Shown here: piece by piece, positions 1-8,327 of the stretch
Layout of the letters: the number at the start of each line of letters is the position of its first letter
Numbering within the stretch: the first letter of the stretch is position 1
DNA from: Microvirga calopogonii
GTDB lineage: Bacteria; Pseudomonadota; Alphaproteobacteria; Rhizobiales; Beijerinckiaceae
Assembly (NCBI RefSeq): GCF_003347665.1
Contig: NZ_QDGA01000012.1
Span: 1 to 64,000 of the forward strand
Direction of reading: 5' to 3'
Length of the DNA: 64,000 nt
Made by a program: the position numbers and the translations under genes
Notes under the pieces: generated by a model
What the model saw: only the letters and a program-made list of their open reading frames with translations
Told to the model about the DNA's origin: nothing
The model's database searches: none

Positions 1-97
1 TGCGGATTCCGATTCAATCCGGACGGGGATTCCGATTTGACGCCGGACAGCATTCCGGAATGAAGCCGGACACCGTTCCGATCAATTACCGGACACT
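1..97 (+). repeat. IS21 left-end repeat array
   Basis: Four imperfect units of about 22-24 bases, at roughly 1-24, 25-48, 49-72 and 73-94, each have the form ATTCCG(N)6-9CCGGAC. The matching array lies in inverted orientation at the right end. In IS21 such multiple terminal repeats are binding sites for the IstA transposase. No other function is visible before istA. Confidence 0.75.
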
Positions 98-168
98 TTC
101 CCCACTCTGATGATCCCCTGGGTCAGCAACTCGGGCATCACCCTCCTCACGTCATCGAGGAGAATGGA

Positions 169-1710
169 ATGCCCGCCAAGAGGAAGCTGACCATGAGACA
201 GTTGAGACAGATGCTGCGCCTGGCCCGGGACGGCATCAGCGTGCGTGACATCGCCGAGAGGCTCGGGATCGCGCGCAGCACCGTCCAGGAGAACCTCAAG
301 CGCGCCGAGCAGGCCGGCTTGAGCTGGCCCTTGCCCGGCGACCTGACCGACGAGGCCCTGGAGAACAGGCTTTTCGCCCGCGCCGGCGTCAAGCAGGGAC
401 AGCGCCGGCGGCCCGAGCCCCACTGGGCCGAAGCCATCGTCGAATTGAAGAAGCCCGGCGTCACCCTGCAAATCCTCTGGGAGGAGTACCGGGCCGTCCA
501 TTCCAACGGCTATGGCTACAGCCGCTTCTGCGAGCTCTTCCGCTCGTTTGAGAGCCGGCTCTCGCCGACCATGCGCCAGGACCATATTGCCGGCGACAAA
601 GTGTTCGTCGACTATTCCGGCAAGAAGATCGCCATCGTTGATTCCGACACCGGCGAGATCCGCCAGGCCGAGATCTTCGTCGCCGTGCTCGGCGCCTCCA
701 ACTTCACCTACGCTGAGGCGACCTGGACCCAGTCCCTGCCGGACTGGATTGGCGCGCATGGGCGCATGTTCCGCGTCTTCGGCGGCGTTCCGCGCCTGAT
801 CGTGCCGGACAATCTCAAGTCAGGGGTCAACCGGGCCTCGTTCTACGATCCCGAGATCAACCGCAGCTACGGCATGATGGCCGCGCATTACGGCATCGGC
901 ATCCTGCCGGCGCGGCCACGAAAGCCCAAGGACAAAGCCAAAGTGGAGAATGGCGTGCGCTTTGCCCAGACCTGCATTCTCGGACGGCTGCGGCACCAGA
1001 CTTTCTTCTCGCTGGCCGAAGCCAATGCGGCGATTGCCGGCGCGTGCGAGCGCATCAACGATCATGTCGTGCGCCGCCTCGGGGTCAGCCGCCGGCATCT
1101 CTTCGAGACGATGGAGCGCCCGGCGCTCGCGCCGCTGCCGGGCGACGACTACGAGTTCGCCGAATGGCGCTTCGTGCGGGTCGGCACGGACTATCACGTC
1201 GAGTACGACGGCTTCTTCTATTCGGTTCCGCACGGCCTGATCCGCGCGCAGGTCGACCTGCGGGCCACCAGCCGCACGATCGAGATCTTCCACCGCGGCC
1301 AGCGCGTGGCAACCCATCAGCGCCGCTACGGTGGGCGCCGGCACGGCACCGACCCGGACCACATGCCGAGTTCCCATCGGCGCTATGCCGACTGGACCCC
1401 GGAGCGCTTCCGCCGTTGGGCGGCGTCCGTCGGCCCTCAGACGGAAGGTCTGATCACGGCTATTCTGGCGCGCCGCCCGCATCCTGAGCAGGGCTTCCGG
1501 ACTTGCCTCGGGGTTCTGCGCCTGTTGCGCGATCTCGAACCCGCTCGCGCTGAAGCGGTGTCGGCCCGCGCTCTCCAGATCGGGGCGCTCACCTCCAAGA
1601 GCATCGCCTCGATCCTGGCCAACCGCCTGGCCGCCCAACCCGCCCGCGACCCCGAGCCCACCGCCATTCTGGAGCACGCCAACCTGCGCGGCCCCGGCTA
1701 CTTCCACTAA
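169..1710 (+). CDS. istA: IS21-family transposase IstA
   Basis: A 513-residue transposase that catalyses strand cleavage and transfer of the element. Residues 7-50 form a helix-turn-helix (ISVRDIAERLGIARSTVQ). The rve-type catalytic core follows, with the acidic triad readable at D148 (VDYSG), D214 (VPDNLKSG) and E260 (KAKVENG). A Mu-type C-terminal beta-barrel region covers about 330-400. The length is typical of IstA. It starts at ATG 169 shortly after a GAGGAGAA ribosome site. istB follows after 11 bases, so the two are probably co-translated. It looks intact and could be active if istB is too. Confidence 0.95.
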   Translation: MPAKRKLTMRQLRQMLRLARDGISVRDIAERLGIARSTVQENLKRAEQAGLSWPLPGDLTDEALENRLFARAGVKQGQRRRPEPHWAEAIVELKKPGVTLQILWEEYRAVHSNGYGYSRFCELFRSFESRLSPTMRQDHIAGDKVFVDYSGKKIAIVDSDTGEIRQAEIFVAVLGASNFTYAEATWTQSLPDWIGAHGRMFRVFGGVPRLIVPDNLKSGVNRASFYDPEINRSYGMMAAHYGIGILPARPRKPKDKAKVENGVRFAQTCILGRLRHQTFFSLAEANAAIAGACERINDHVVRRLGVSRRHLFETMERPALAPLPGDDYEFAEWRFVRVGTDYHVEYDGFFYSVPHGLIRAQVDLRATSRTIEIFHRGQRVATHQRRYGGRRHGTDPDHMPSSHRRYADWTPERFRRWAASVGPQTEGLITAILARRPHPEQGFRTCLGVLRLLRDLEPARAEAVSARALQIGALTSKSIASILANRLAAQPARDPEPTAILEHANLRGPGYFH

Positions 1711-1721
1711 GGAGATCCTGC

Positions 1722-2474
1722 ATGTTGACCCATCCCACTCTCGCTCTGCTGGCCGATCTTGGTCTTCACGGCATGGCCAGTGCCTTCAAGGCTCTGCAAT
1801 CCCAGCCCGAGGCTCGGGCTCTCGAGCATGGCGACTGGCTTGCACTGCTGCTCGAACGCGAGGCGACGCTGCGCTGTCAGAAGCGGTTTGAGAGCCGGGC
1901 GCGGGCGGCCCGCCTGCGCCATGACGCGCATGTCGAGGATGTCGACTTCAGGGCGGCGCGCGGTCTCGACCGCGGGCTCTTTCTCAAGCTGGCCGGCTGC
2001 GATTGGATCCGTGAACGACGCGGGCTCCTGCTGACCGGACCAGCCGGGGTCGGCAAAAGCTGGTTGGCCTGCGCGCTGGGCCAGAAGGCGTGCCGGGAGG
2101 ACTTCTCGGTCGCTTATCACCGTGCCCCGCGGCTGTTTGCGGCGCTTGGTCTGGCCCGCGGGGACGGCCGCTACGCGCGCATGCTCAAGGCGCTGGCCCG
2201 CGTGGATCTTCTCATCCTTGATGATTGGGGGCCCGAGAAGCTCGCTGACGATCAGCGGCGGGATCTGCTGGAGATCGTCGAGGACCGGTACGAGCGGCGC
2301 TCCACCATCGTGACGAGCCAGATCCCGGTCGACCGCTGGTATGAGATCATCGGCAATCCGACCATCGCCGATGCGATCCTGGATCGCCTGGTCCACAATG
2401 CTTACAGGATTGAACTGTCCGGCGAGAGCCTGCGCAAGCAGCGCTCCCCGGCCGCTGCATCATCGTCCGATTGA
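1722..2474 (+). CDS. istB: IS21-family helper ATPase IstB
   Basis: A 250-residue AAA+ ATPase of the DnaC/IstB family that assists IstA in target selection. Walker A is GPAGVGKSW with the lysine at residue 112, and Walker B is LLILDDWG near 165-172. The N-terminal region (MLTHPTLALLADLGLHGMASAF) is the usual IstB helical segment. The start is ATG 1722 after AAGGAGAT. It has normal length and no frameshift. It lies directly downstream of istA and ends about 55 bases before the right-end repeats. Confidence 0.95.
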   Translation: MLTHPTLALLADLGLHGMASAFKALQSQPEARALEHGDWLALLLEREATLRCQKRFESRARAARLRHDAHVEDVDFRAARGLDRGLFLKLAGCDWIRERRGLLLTGPAGVGKSWLACALGQKACREDFSVAYHRAPRLFAALGLARGDGRYARMLKALARVDLLILDDWGPEKLADDQRRDLLEIVEDRYERRSTIVTSQIPVDRWYEIIGNPTIADAILDRLVHNAYRIELSGESLRKQRSPAAASSSD

Positions 2475-2528
2475 CGACCGGCCAATCCCACTCCACCATC
2501 TCCCATGACCCAGGATCAAACGAGGAGA

Positions 2529-2624
2529 GTGTCCGGCTTCAGATCGGAACGCTGTCCGGAATGAAATCGGAATGGGTGTCCGGCTTCACCTTGGAATACG
2601 CGTCCGGCTTCACCGGTATCCGCA
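2529..2624 (-). repeat. IS21 right-end repeat array
   Basis: Four units (about 2529-2550, 2552-2574, 2576-2599 and 2600-2624) read on the minus strand as ATTCCG(N)CCGGAC-type repeats, the inverted counterpart of the left array. The outermost unit ends in ...TATCCGCA, matching the left terminus. These are presumed IstA binding sites. Confidence 0.75.
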
Positions 2625-2804
2625 CGCTGCCTCATGGATGGCGACTCGAACAAGATCATCGCCCGAAAGTTCGACATCACGGAAGCGACCGTCAAAGTCC
2701 ACGTGAAAGCGATTCTGCGCAAGATTCAGGCGAAGAACCGCACGCAGGCGGCAATCTGGGCGGCAAGCCATTTGCCGTCGAACCGAAGCACGCCGAACAG
2801 CTAG
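2625..2804 (+). pseudogene. LuxR/NarL-type response regulator, 3' remnant
   Basis: In the frame that ends at TAG 2802-2804 the sequence reads RCLMDGDSNKIIARKF then DITEATVKVHVKAILRKI and NRTQAAIWAASHLP. This is the C-terminal LuxR/GerE helix-turn-helix of a NarL/FixJ-type regulator: DSNKIIARKF leads into the recognition helix ITEATVKVHVKAIL. No start codon or receiver domain precedes it because the IS21 element abuts at 2624. The N-terminal part is expected left of the window. The regulator's target is unknown. It is presumably inactive unless transcribed and translated from inside the IS. Confidence 0.85.
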
Positions 2805-2826
2805 ACCATCGTTCAATATGTCTGGC

Positions 2827-2857
2827 CAATGGGAGACAGGCGCTCCCATTGAATATT
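2827..2857 (+). terminator. Hairpin after the LuxR remnant
   Basis: CAATGGGAG (2827-2835) and CTCCCATTG (2843-2851) form a perfect 9-bp stem with a 7-base loop, followed by AATATTT. It lies 22 bases after the stop codon of the interrupted regulator and is the likely terminator of that gene. Confidence 0.6.
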
Positions 2858-2981
2858 TAAGCTAGGCTGGAACAGAACATTCCCACCAATCAGACAGAGA
2901 TGCCTCACCGCGTCGGAGGATCCGGTCCCGCTATAGGGGCTCTCCCGGCAAGGGGCACGGCTTCGCCGAAGTTCGTCAGAA

Positions 2982-3284
2982 CTAGGTATAATAGATCGTG
3001 ATCTTTCGTCCCCTCGTTTCCTGTATCGTGACATCCATGTCGTAGATGTCCCGGATCACCTCGCTCGTCATCGTTTCGTCGGGAGACCCGTGGCGGATGA
3101 TTGCTCCGTCACGTATGGCCACGATGTAGTCCGAGTGGCAGGATGCAACGTTGATGTCGTGGAGGACGAGGACGATCGTCTTCCCCAGATCATCGGCGGC
3201 CCGGCGCAGCAGCTTCATCATGCCCACCGCATGCTTCATGTCGAGATTATTCAAGGGCTCGTCGAAGAGCACGTATTCCGCATC
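2982..3284 (-). pseudogene. Siderophore ABC transporter ATPase, C-terminal fragment
   Basis: The reading frame encodes DAEYVLFDEPLNNLDMKHAV, then LVLHDINVASCHSDYIVAIRDG and a tail ending GRKITIYYT. This is the Walker B/D-loop, H-switch and C-terminal part of an iron-chelate (FepC/FhuC/ViuC-like) ABC ATPase. Walker A, the Q-loop and the signature motif are missing, and the frame is closed by a TGA a few codons upstream of DAEYV. A palindromic repeat lies just beyond the break. No permease or binding-protein gene is adjacent. It is best read as a deletion remnant, not a functional gene. Confidence 0.8.
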
Positions 3285-3358
3285 GAGTCATAGGGTTTCA
3301 ACAGAGGTTCCATCAACGAGCGGGAGCGGAGAACGGACTTGGTCCGTGGTACACCGGG

Positions 3359-3394
3359 GCAGAAAACCGGATCCACTTTTCCGCAGGATGCGCT
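3359..3394 (-). repeat. Palindromic intergenic repeat, family B
   Basis: Contains GAAAACCGGATCCACTTTTCC followed by GCAGGATGCGCT. The same unit, with minor changes, occurs at 36249, 46801 and 60289 and in degenerate form at 16330 and 56706. The core has partly complementary arms (GGAAAAGTGGA / CCGGTTTTCC on the other strand). It sits between the ATPase remnant and the oxidoreductase. Confidence 0.7.
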
Positions 3395-3430
3395 ACGCTT
3401 CGCGAAGATCACCGGAATCGAGGGGGCTTC

Positions 3431-4726
3431 ATGACCGGCTATGGCGACACCTACTATGCCCGTACACTCGCTAATGCTTCGCAACGACCTTCGCTCACAG
3501 GGACGGTTAAGGCCGATGTTGCCATTGTCGGAGGTGGGCTCGCAGGCCTCACGGCAGCTCTCGAACTAGCTCGAGCAGGCCGATCGGTCGTGGTTCTGGA
3601 GGCCGAGCGGGTCGGGTGGGGGGCATCGGGGCGCAATGGAGGCTTCGTCGGTCCGGGTTATGCAACGAGCCATGCCAACATCACCCGCATGGTTGGCAGC
3701 GAGCAGGCCAAAGCCCTGCATCGGCTCTCGATCGAAGGCGTGAGTGTCGTTGAAGGAAATCTGAACGACCTTGGCATGAACGAGAACAAGCGCGTCTATG
3801 GCAAGATGAGCGTGCTCCGATACCACGATCCCGATGGTCTCACGCGCCAGCGCGAGATGCTGAAGAAGGAGTTCGATTACCACATCGAGGTGATGCAGAC
3901 TGACGCCGTCCGTGCAGTCTTGCGTTCACAAAAGTATTATCAGGCACTCTACGACCCGGCATCCTTTCACTTCCATCCTCTTAACTACGCTCGATCACTG
4001 GCAAAAGCGGTTGAAGATCTGAAAGGAAGGATCTTTGAGGGTTCACGCGTAGTCGATTGCGATTTCGAGAGTGCGGAGAAGATTATCAGGACGGAACATG
4101 GCGACGTTAGGGCGCGTGACGTGGTCCTCGCTGGCGGCGGCTATACGGATAATCTTGTGCCTCGCCTGCGCCGCAGCATCCTCCCGATCGCAACGTATGT
4201 TCTTCTAACGGAATCGGCCCCGGAGAAGATCGCAGAGGCGGTGCGAACGCCGGTGGCGATCAGCGACAACCGGCGTGCAGGCGATTACTATCGTGTTGTC
4301 GACGGAGGGGCGCGGCTTCTCTGGGGAGGACGGATCACGACACGAACGACGGAGCCGCGACGTCTCGCGGATATGATGCAAAAGACGATGGTCTCTACCT
4401 ATCCGCAGCTTGAGGGTGTGCGCGTGGAGACAGCCTGGTCGGGTCTCATGGCCTATGCCCGTCATCTGATGCCCCTCATCGGGAAGCTTCAACCGGGTGT
4501 CTGGCACGTGTTCGGCTTCGGTGGACGGGGCATGAACACGACCGCCATCGGCGGGCGTGTGATCGCGGAAGGAATTCTTGGAACGAGCGATCGTTACCGC
4601 CTTTACGAGCCCTTCAGCCTCGCATGGAACGGAGGGCCGTTCGGCGTTGCCGCGGCGCAGATCACGTACTGGACCTATCAGGCCCTGGATCGTGCAAAGG
4701 AGCGTCGGGCGGCACGGGCCGCCTGA
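3431..4726 (+). CDS. FAD-dependent amine/amino-acid oxidase (DAO/PuuB-like)
   Basis: A 431-residue DAO-fold flavoenzyme. The ADP-binding motif VAIVGGGLAGLTAALELARAG lies at about 30-50 and is followed by the conserved VVVLEAERVGWGASGRNGGFV. The C-terminal GVWHVFGFGGRGMNTTAIGG segment is the second flavin contact. The closest family pattern I recognise is gamma-glutamylputrescine oxidase (PuuB) and related amine oxidases, which oxidise an amine to imine/aldehyde with H2O2 release. The substrate cannot be read from sequence. The start is ATG 3431 after GAGGGGGC. It faces the aap transporter genes tail to tail, consistent with use of imported amino compounds. Confidence 0.85.
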   Translation: MTGYGDTYYARTLANASQRPSLTGTVKADVAIVGGGLAGLTAALELARAGRSVVVLEAERVGWGASGRNGGFVGPGYATSHANITRMVGSEQAKALHRLSIEGVSVVEGNLNDLGMNENKRVYGKMSVLRYHDPDGLTRQREMLKKEFDYHIEVMQTDAVRAVLRSQKYYQALYDPASFHFHPLNYARSLAKAVEDLKGRIFEGSRVVDCDFESAEKIIRTEHGDVRARDVVLAGGGYTDNLVPRLRRSILPIATYVLLTESAPEKIAEAVRTPVAISDNRRAGDYYRVVDGGARLLWGGRITTRTTEPRRLADMMQKTMVSTYPQLEGVRVETAWSGLMAYARHLMPLIGKLQPGVWHVFGFGGRGMNTTAIGGRVIAEGILGTSDRYRLYEPFSLAWNGGPFGVAAAQITYWTYQALDRAKERRAARAA

Positions 4727-4742
4727 CCGCTCTGGCGATGCT

Positions 4743-5855
4743 TCAATCGTGACCGAGGCGCATGCGCCGTTCCAGGAAGCGGCTGTAGGCCCCCATCCCG
4801 TATGAGAACACCAGGAACACGAAGGCTGCGAAAACGTATCCTTCGAGAACGGCGATGCCGACCCAGTTCGGGTCCGTCATGGCCGTACGAACAGTGGACA
4901 GGAAATCCAGAAGGCCAATGATCGTGACGAGGGTCGTGTCCTGGAAAAAGCCGATGGAAATGTTCACGAGCGGAGGAATCGCGATCTTCAGGGCCTGCGG
5001 CAGAACGACGAGGCGCATGGCTTGCCAGTAATGCAGGCCCATCGCGCTGGCGGCCTCATGCTGCCCTCGGGGAATAGCCTGCAATCCGCCACGCACCGCC
5101 TCGGCGATATAAGCTGCGGCAAAGATTATGATGGCGATCTGAGCCCGCAGCAGTTTGTCCACCGTTATCCCGCTCGGCATGAAGAGAGGCAGCATCACGG
5201 ACGCCATGAACAGGATACTGATGAGCGGCACGCCTCGGATCACCTCAATGAAGACGATTGCGATCACTCGGATGGCAGGGAGTTTCGATGAGCGGGCAAG
5301 GGCGAGAACCACGCCGAGAGGAAAGCCGAAGGCAAGCCCGACCGCAGACAGCAGAAAGGACAGGGGCAGGCCACTCCACTGCGTCGTTGGCACATGGGAA
5401 AGGCCAAACACGCCGCCCCCGATCAGGACTGCCGTTGCGACGATCGTTACACCCCAGAGCACGAGAAGATTTCTGCTCCAGAAGCGCGGGATCATGGTGA
5501 TCCCCATGGCGCCCAGAAACAGCACCATGGCGAGCAGCACGCGCCACTGTTCGTCATAGGGATAAACACCAAAGATCATGAAGCGCAGCTTCGCTTCATA
5601 GAATGGCCAGCAGGCCCCGTTCCCGACCTTGCAGGCCTGGGCACCTCCTTCGGTAACCGCTCGGGTCACGAGCCAGCCATAGGCGCCTTTGGCTCCAAGC
5701 CACAGGATCCATAGGCATACCAACGTTATCACCGCATTGACAGGGGTCCCGACGAGAGGCTTGAGCGCACGATGAAGAAGACGGCGGCCAATATCCGGCT
5801 CCCGTTGTACCGGCATCTTCAGTTGAGCTTCCGCGATGTCGGTCGCTGTCGTCAT
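4743..5855 (-). CDS. aapM: General L-amino acid ABC transporter permease AapM-like
   Basis: A 370-residue inner-membrane permease of the polar amino-acid uptake family. It has a long N-terminal part with several membrane spans, then the C-terminal transport domain with the EAA motif (QHEAASAMGLHYWQAMRLVVLPQA) and the DTTLVTIIGLLDFLSTVR segment typical of AapM. It is the last gene of an aapJ-aapQ-aapM operon, three bases after aapQ. AapQ and AapM form the heterodimeric channel. The AapP ATPase that normally follows is not here. Confidence 0.92.
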   Translation of the reverse strand: MTTATDIAEAQLKMPVQREPDIGRRLLHRALKPLVGTPVNAVITLVCLWILWLGAKGAYGWLVTRAVTEGGAQACKVGNGACWPFYEAKLRFMIFGVYPYDEQWRVLLAMVLFLGAMGITMIPRFWSRNLLVLWGVTIVATAVLIGGGVFGLSHVPTTQWSGLPLSFLLSAVGLAFGFPLGVVLALARSSKLPAIRVIAIVFIEVIRGVPLISILFMASVMLPLFMPSGITVDKLLRAQIAIIIFAAAYIAEAVRGGLQAIPRGQHEAASAMGLHYWQAMRLVVLPQALKIAIPPLVNISIGFFQDTTLVTIIGLLDFLSTVRTAMTDPNWVGIAVLEGYVFAAFVFLVFSYGMGAYSRFLERRMRLGHD

Positions 5856-5858
5856 GGT

Positions 5859-7031
5859 CTAGCGCTCCTTCAGCGCGACGCGGCTGTTGTACCAGTTCAT
5901 GAACAGGGAAATCATGATCGACAGGCCGAGATAGACGAGCATGAAGATCGCAATGCCCTCGATCGCCTGTCCGGTCTGGTTCATGGTGGTATTCGATACC
6001 ATGACGAGATCCGGATATCCGATCGCGATGGCGAGAGACGAATTCTTGAACAGGCTCAAATAGCTGCTGGTGAGCGGCGGAATGATCACGCGGAGCGCTT
6101 GAGGGAGAATGACGAGACGCATGGTCAATCCATCGCGCAGGCCAAGTGCGCGGGCTGCCTCCCATTGTCCTTTTCGGACGGACAGAATCCCGCTTCGCAC
6201 GATCTCCGCAATGCCGGCAGAAGCCGAAAGAGCAAGGCCGACGAGCAGGGCGGTGAACTCCGGCCTGAGTTGAGCGCCTCCCGTCAGACGAAAGCGCCCC
6301 TTCTCCGGAAGGCTGACGGTCAGATCGGGTTGCGCAATTAGAATTGCGAGCATCGGCGGCACCAGAAGGGCCAGGGCAACCCAGGGCCACGTCATTCGCG
6401 CCTTGCCTGTGCGGATCCGTTCGGCCGTCGCCCGGCGATGAACGAAAATTCCGAGAGCACCTCCGATAAAAAGCGCCAGAAGGACAAGCGTATGAGCGCT
6501 GGTCCATACGAGAGACGGCACGGTCAGGCCGCTATTGCTCAGGAAGACGTGTGGCAGAATTTCCCATGCTTCGCGCACGGCCGGGAGGCTCGTGACGATC
6601 AGGGCATACCAGAGGAAGAGATAGAGCAGCAAAGGCACATTGCGCAGCGCTTCCACATAGAGAAAGGCCAGAAGCGCCAACAGCGGATTTCGGGAAAGGC
6701 GGGCGATGCCGACGAAAAGCCCGATGATTGTCGCGAGCACGACACTCCAAGCCGAAACCCAGACCGTGTTGACGATGCCGGCAAGGATTGCCCGCCCATA
6801 TGTATCGGTGGGCTTGTAGTCGATCAATGTCTGGCTGATCACGAAGCCGGCTTCGCGGCTCAGGTAGCCGAAACCCGTCGCGATATTCTGCTCGGCCAGC
6901 TTTCGCGATACGTTCGAGAACAGGTAAAGTCCCAGGAGAACGATGCTTCCGACGGCGATCATCTGATAGAGGATCGCCCGAAAACGCAGATTGTACAGGA
7001 GTCTCGTCCCGCTCATCGCATCAACGCGCAT
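5859..7031 (-). CDS. aapQ: General L-amino acid ABC transporter permease AapQ-like
   Basis: A 390-residue permease. The first span (ILYQMIAVGSIVLLGLYLF) and the following NIATGFGYLSREAGF region are typical of AapQ. The EAA loop reads QWEAARALGLRDGLTMRLVILPQALRVIIPP near 295-325. It forms the translocation pore with AapM. It lies between aapJ and aapM, with only three bases to aapM. The ATG start is at 7031. A hairpin separates it from aapJ. Confidence 0.92.
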   Translation of the reverse strand: MRVDAMSGTRLLYNLRFRAILYQMIAVGSIVLLGLYLFSNVSRKLAEQNIATGFGYLSREAGFVISQTLIDYKPTDTYGRAILAGIVNTVWVSAWSVVLATIIGLFVGIARLSRNPLLALLAFLYVEALRNVPLLLYLFLWYALIVTSLPAVREAWEILPHVFLSNSGLTVPSLVWTSAHTLVLLALFIGGALGIFVHRRATAERIRTGKARMTWPWVALALLVPPMLAILIAQPDLTVSLPEKGRFRLTGGAQLRPEFTALLVGLALSASAGIAEIVRSGILSVRKGQWEAARALGLRDGLTMRLVILPQALRVIIPPLTSSYLSLFKNSSLAIAIGYPDLVMVSNTTMNQTGQAIEGIAIFMLVYLGLSIMISLFMNWYNSRVALKER

Positions 7032-7063
7032 GATGATCCTTTCCGGATAGGACTGAGGAGGGA

Positions 7064-7087
7064 ACGGGTGGCCTTGCGACCACCCGT
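7064..7087 (-). other. Intercistronic hairpin between aapJ and aapQ
   Basis: ACGGGTGG (7064-7071) and CCACCCGT (7080-7087) form a perfect 8-bp stem with an 8-base loop, directly after the aapJ stop and before aapQ. No T-run follows on the minus strand. Such hairpins commonly stabilise the abundant binding-protein message or weaken read-through into the permease genes. This role is inferred from position. Confidence 0.55.
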
Positions 7088-7097
7088 CGATCTCAGA

Positions 7098-8135
7098 CTA
7101 CCGGAACGGCGGCGCGTAGAGCAGGCCACCTTTGGTCCAGAGTTCATTCGGTCCGCGCGTCAGGCCCAACCGGGTCTTCGGGCCGAGGTTGCGGTCGAAG
7201 ACCTCGCCGTAATTCCCGAGCGACTTGATGATGTTGTAGCCCCATTTGTTGTCGAGGCCGAGCATCTTTCCGAAGTCGCCGTTCACGCCGAGCATGCGCT
7301 GAATCTCGGGATCTTCGCTCTTGAGCTGCTCGTCGACATTCGCCTGGGTGACGCCCTTCTCCTCCGCGCCGATGAGGGTATAGATCGACCAGTTCAGGAT
7401 GTCGCGCCAGTTCGGGTCGTTCTGGCGGATCGTCGGCGCAAGCGGCTCCTTCGAGATCGTCTCGGGCAGGACGACATACTGCGACGGGTCGTTGGCGATC
7501 GCACGGACGGAAGCAAGGTCCGAGCGATCCGTCGTGATGGCATCGCAGCGTCCGTTGAAGAAGGCGTTGCGCCATTCGTCGGAGTTCTCGAACACCACGG
7601 ATTCATACTTGATGTTCTTGGGCCGGAAGAAGTCCTCCAGGTTTTGGAGGGTCGTCGTTCCGGGCAGCAGGCAGATCGCCGCATCGGCGAGTTCGCTGGC
7701 GCTTTTCACGTTGAGCTTGGCCGGCGCCATCAGGCCCTGGCCGTCGTAGAACACCACGGGCCCGAAATCGAGGCCGAGGGAGGCATCGCGCGTGAAGCTC
7801 CAGGTATTCTGGCGGGAGAGGATGTCGACTTCTCCGGACTGAACGGCCTGGAAGCGGACGTTGGTATTCAGCGGAACATATTCGACCTTGTCGGGATCGG
7901 CGAAGACGGCGGCCGACACGGCACGGCAGATGTCGACATCGAAGCCCCGTCGAACGCCCTTGTCGTCGGCATAGGAGAATCCTGGAGCGACAGGCGATAC
8001 GCCACACAGAATCTTGCCGCGCTTCTTGACCGTCTCAAGGGTTGATTGAGCAGATGCCGGTGCTGCGGAAACAGCCGCGACACCGGCGATGAGGCCCAGT
8101 GCGAGCCACCGGCCTATGGTTTTCGATTGAATCAT
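7098..8135 (-). CDS. aapJ: General L-amino acid-binding periplasmic protein AapJ-like
   Basis: A 345-residue solute-binding protein (family 3, SBP_bac_3). The N-terminus MIQSKTIGRWLALGLIAGVAA...APASAQS is a Sec signal peptide with cleavage near residue 30. The mature start TLETVKKRGKILCGVSP and the motif GFDVDICRAVSAAVF are hallmark AapJ/BztA sequences. It captures a broad range of L-amino acids in the periplasm for AapQM. It is the first gene of the operon, with a 190-base leader region to the divergent amidohydrolase. Confidence 0.93.
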   Translation of the reverse strand: MIQSKTIGRWLALGLIAGVAAVSAAPASAQSTLETVKKRGKILCGVSPVAPGFSYADDKGVRRGFDVDICRAVSAAVFADPDKVEYVPLNTNVRFQAVQSGEVDILSRQNTWSFTRDASLGLDFGPVVFYDGQGLMAPAKLNVKSASELADAAICLLPGTTTLQNLEDFFRPKNIKYESVVFENSDEWRNAFFNGRCDAITTDRSDLASVRAIANDPSQYVVLPETISKEPLAPTIRQNDPNWRDILNWSIYTLIGAEEKGVTQANVDEQLKSEDPEIQRMLGVNGDFGKMLGLDNKWGYNIIKSLGNYGEVFDRNLGPKTRLGLTRGPNELWTKGGLLYAPPFR

Positions 8136-8327
8136 TGTACTCCCTCTTTTCCCTGCGCCTTATCTGGTCGCTCCGTGTCAAGCTAGACCCGAAACAATCA
8201 AGGTTTCAAGGATAGAATTTCCTAACGTAAGGCGTTTGAGATCTTGCTGATTGACTAAAAGGTATGCACACTCGCCCGCCTTCGACTGCAGCCTCTGCTG
8301 CAACCACCCCTGCCGCGCGAGTGGTCC

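Larger units (their letters stand above)
1..2624 (+). mobile_element. IS21-family insertion sequence
   Basis: The element carries the istA-istB pair between two arrays of inverted end repeats. The left end starts TGCGGATTCCG and the right end, read on the minus strand, starts TGCGGATACCG, so the termini are TG...CA as usual for IS21. About 2.6 kb is normal for the family. The left terminus coincides with base 1 of the window, so the left flank and the target duplication cannot be read. The right flank continues directly into the HTH of a LuxR-type regulator, so the insertion has cut that gene. The exact right boundary is inferred from alignment of the two ends. Confidence 0.85.

Noticed and set aside
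2471-2860. A 129-residue plus-strand frame across the IS right end
   Set aside because: It runs through the IS terminal repeats in a different frame from the LuxR HTH fragment and has no family resemblance.
2982-3284. Treating the ATPase fragment as the missing AapP
   Set aside because: Its motifs (DEPLNNLDMKH, HDINVASCHSD) belong to iron-chelate transporters, not to the polar amino-acid family.
6438-8045. 535-residue plus-strand frame opposite aapQ and aapJ
   Set aside because: Antisense to two well-supported transporter genes; its composition is that of a reverse-frame shadow.
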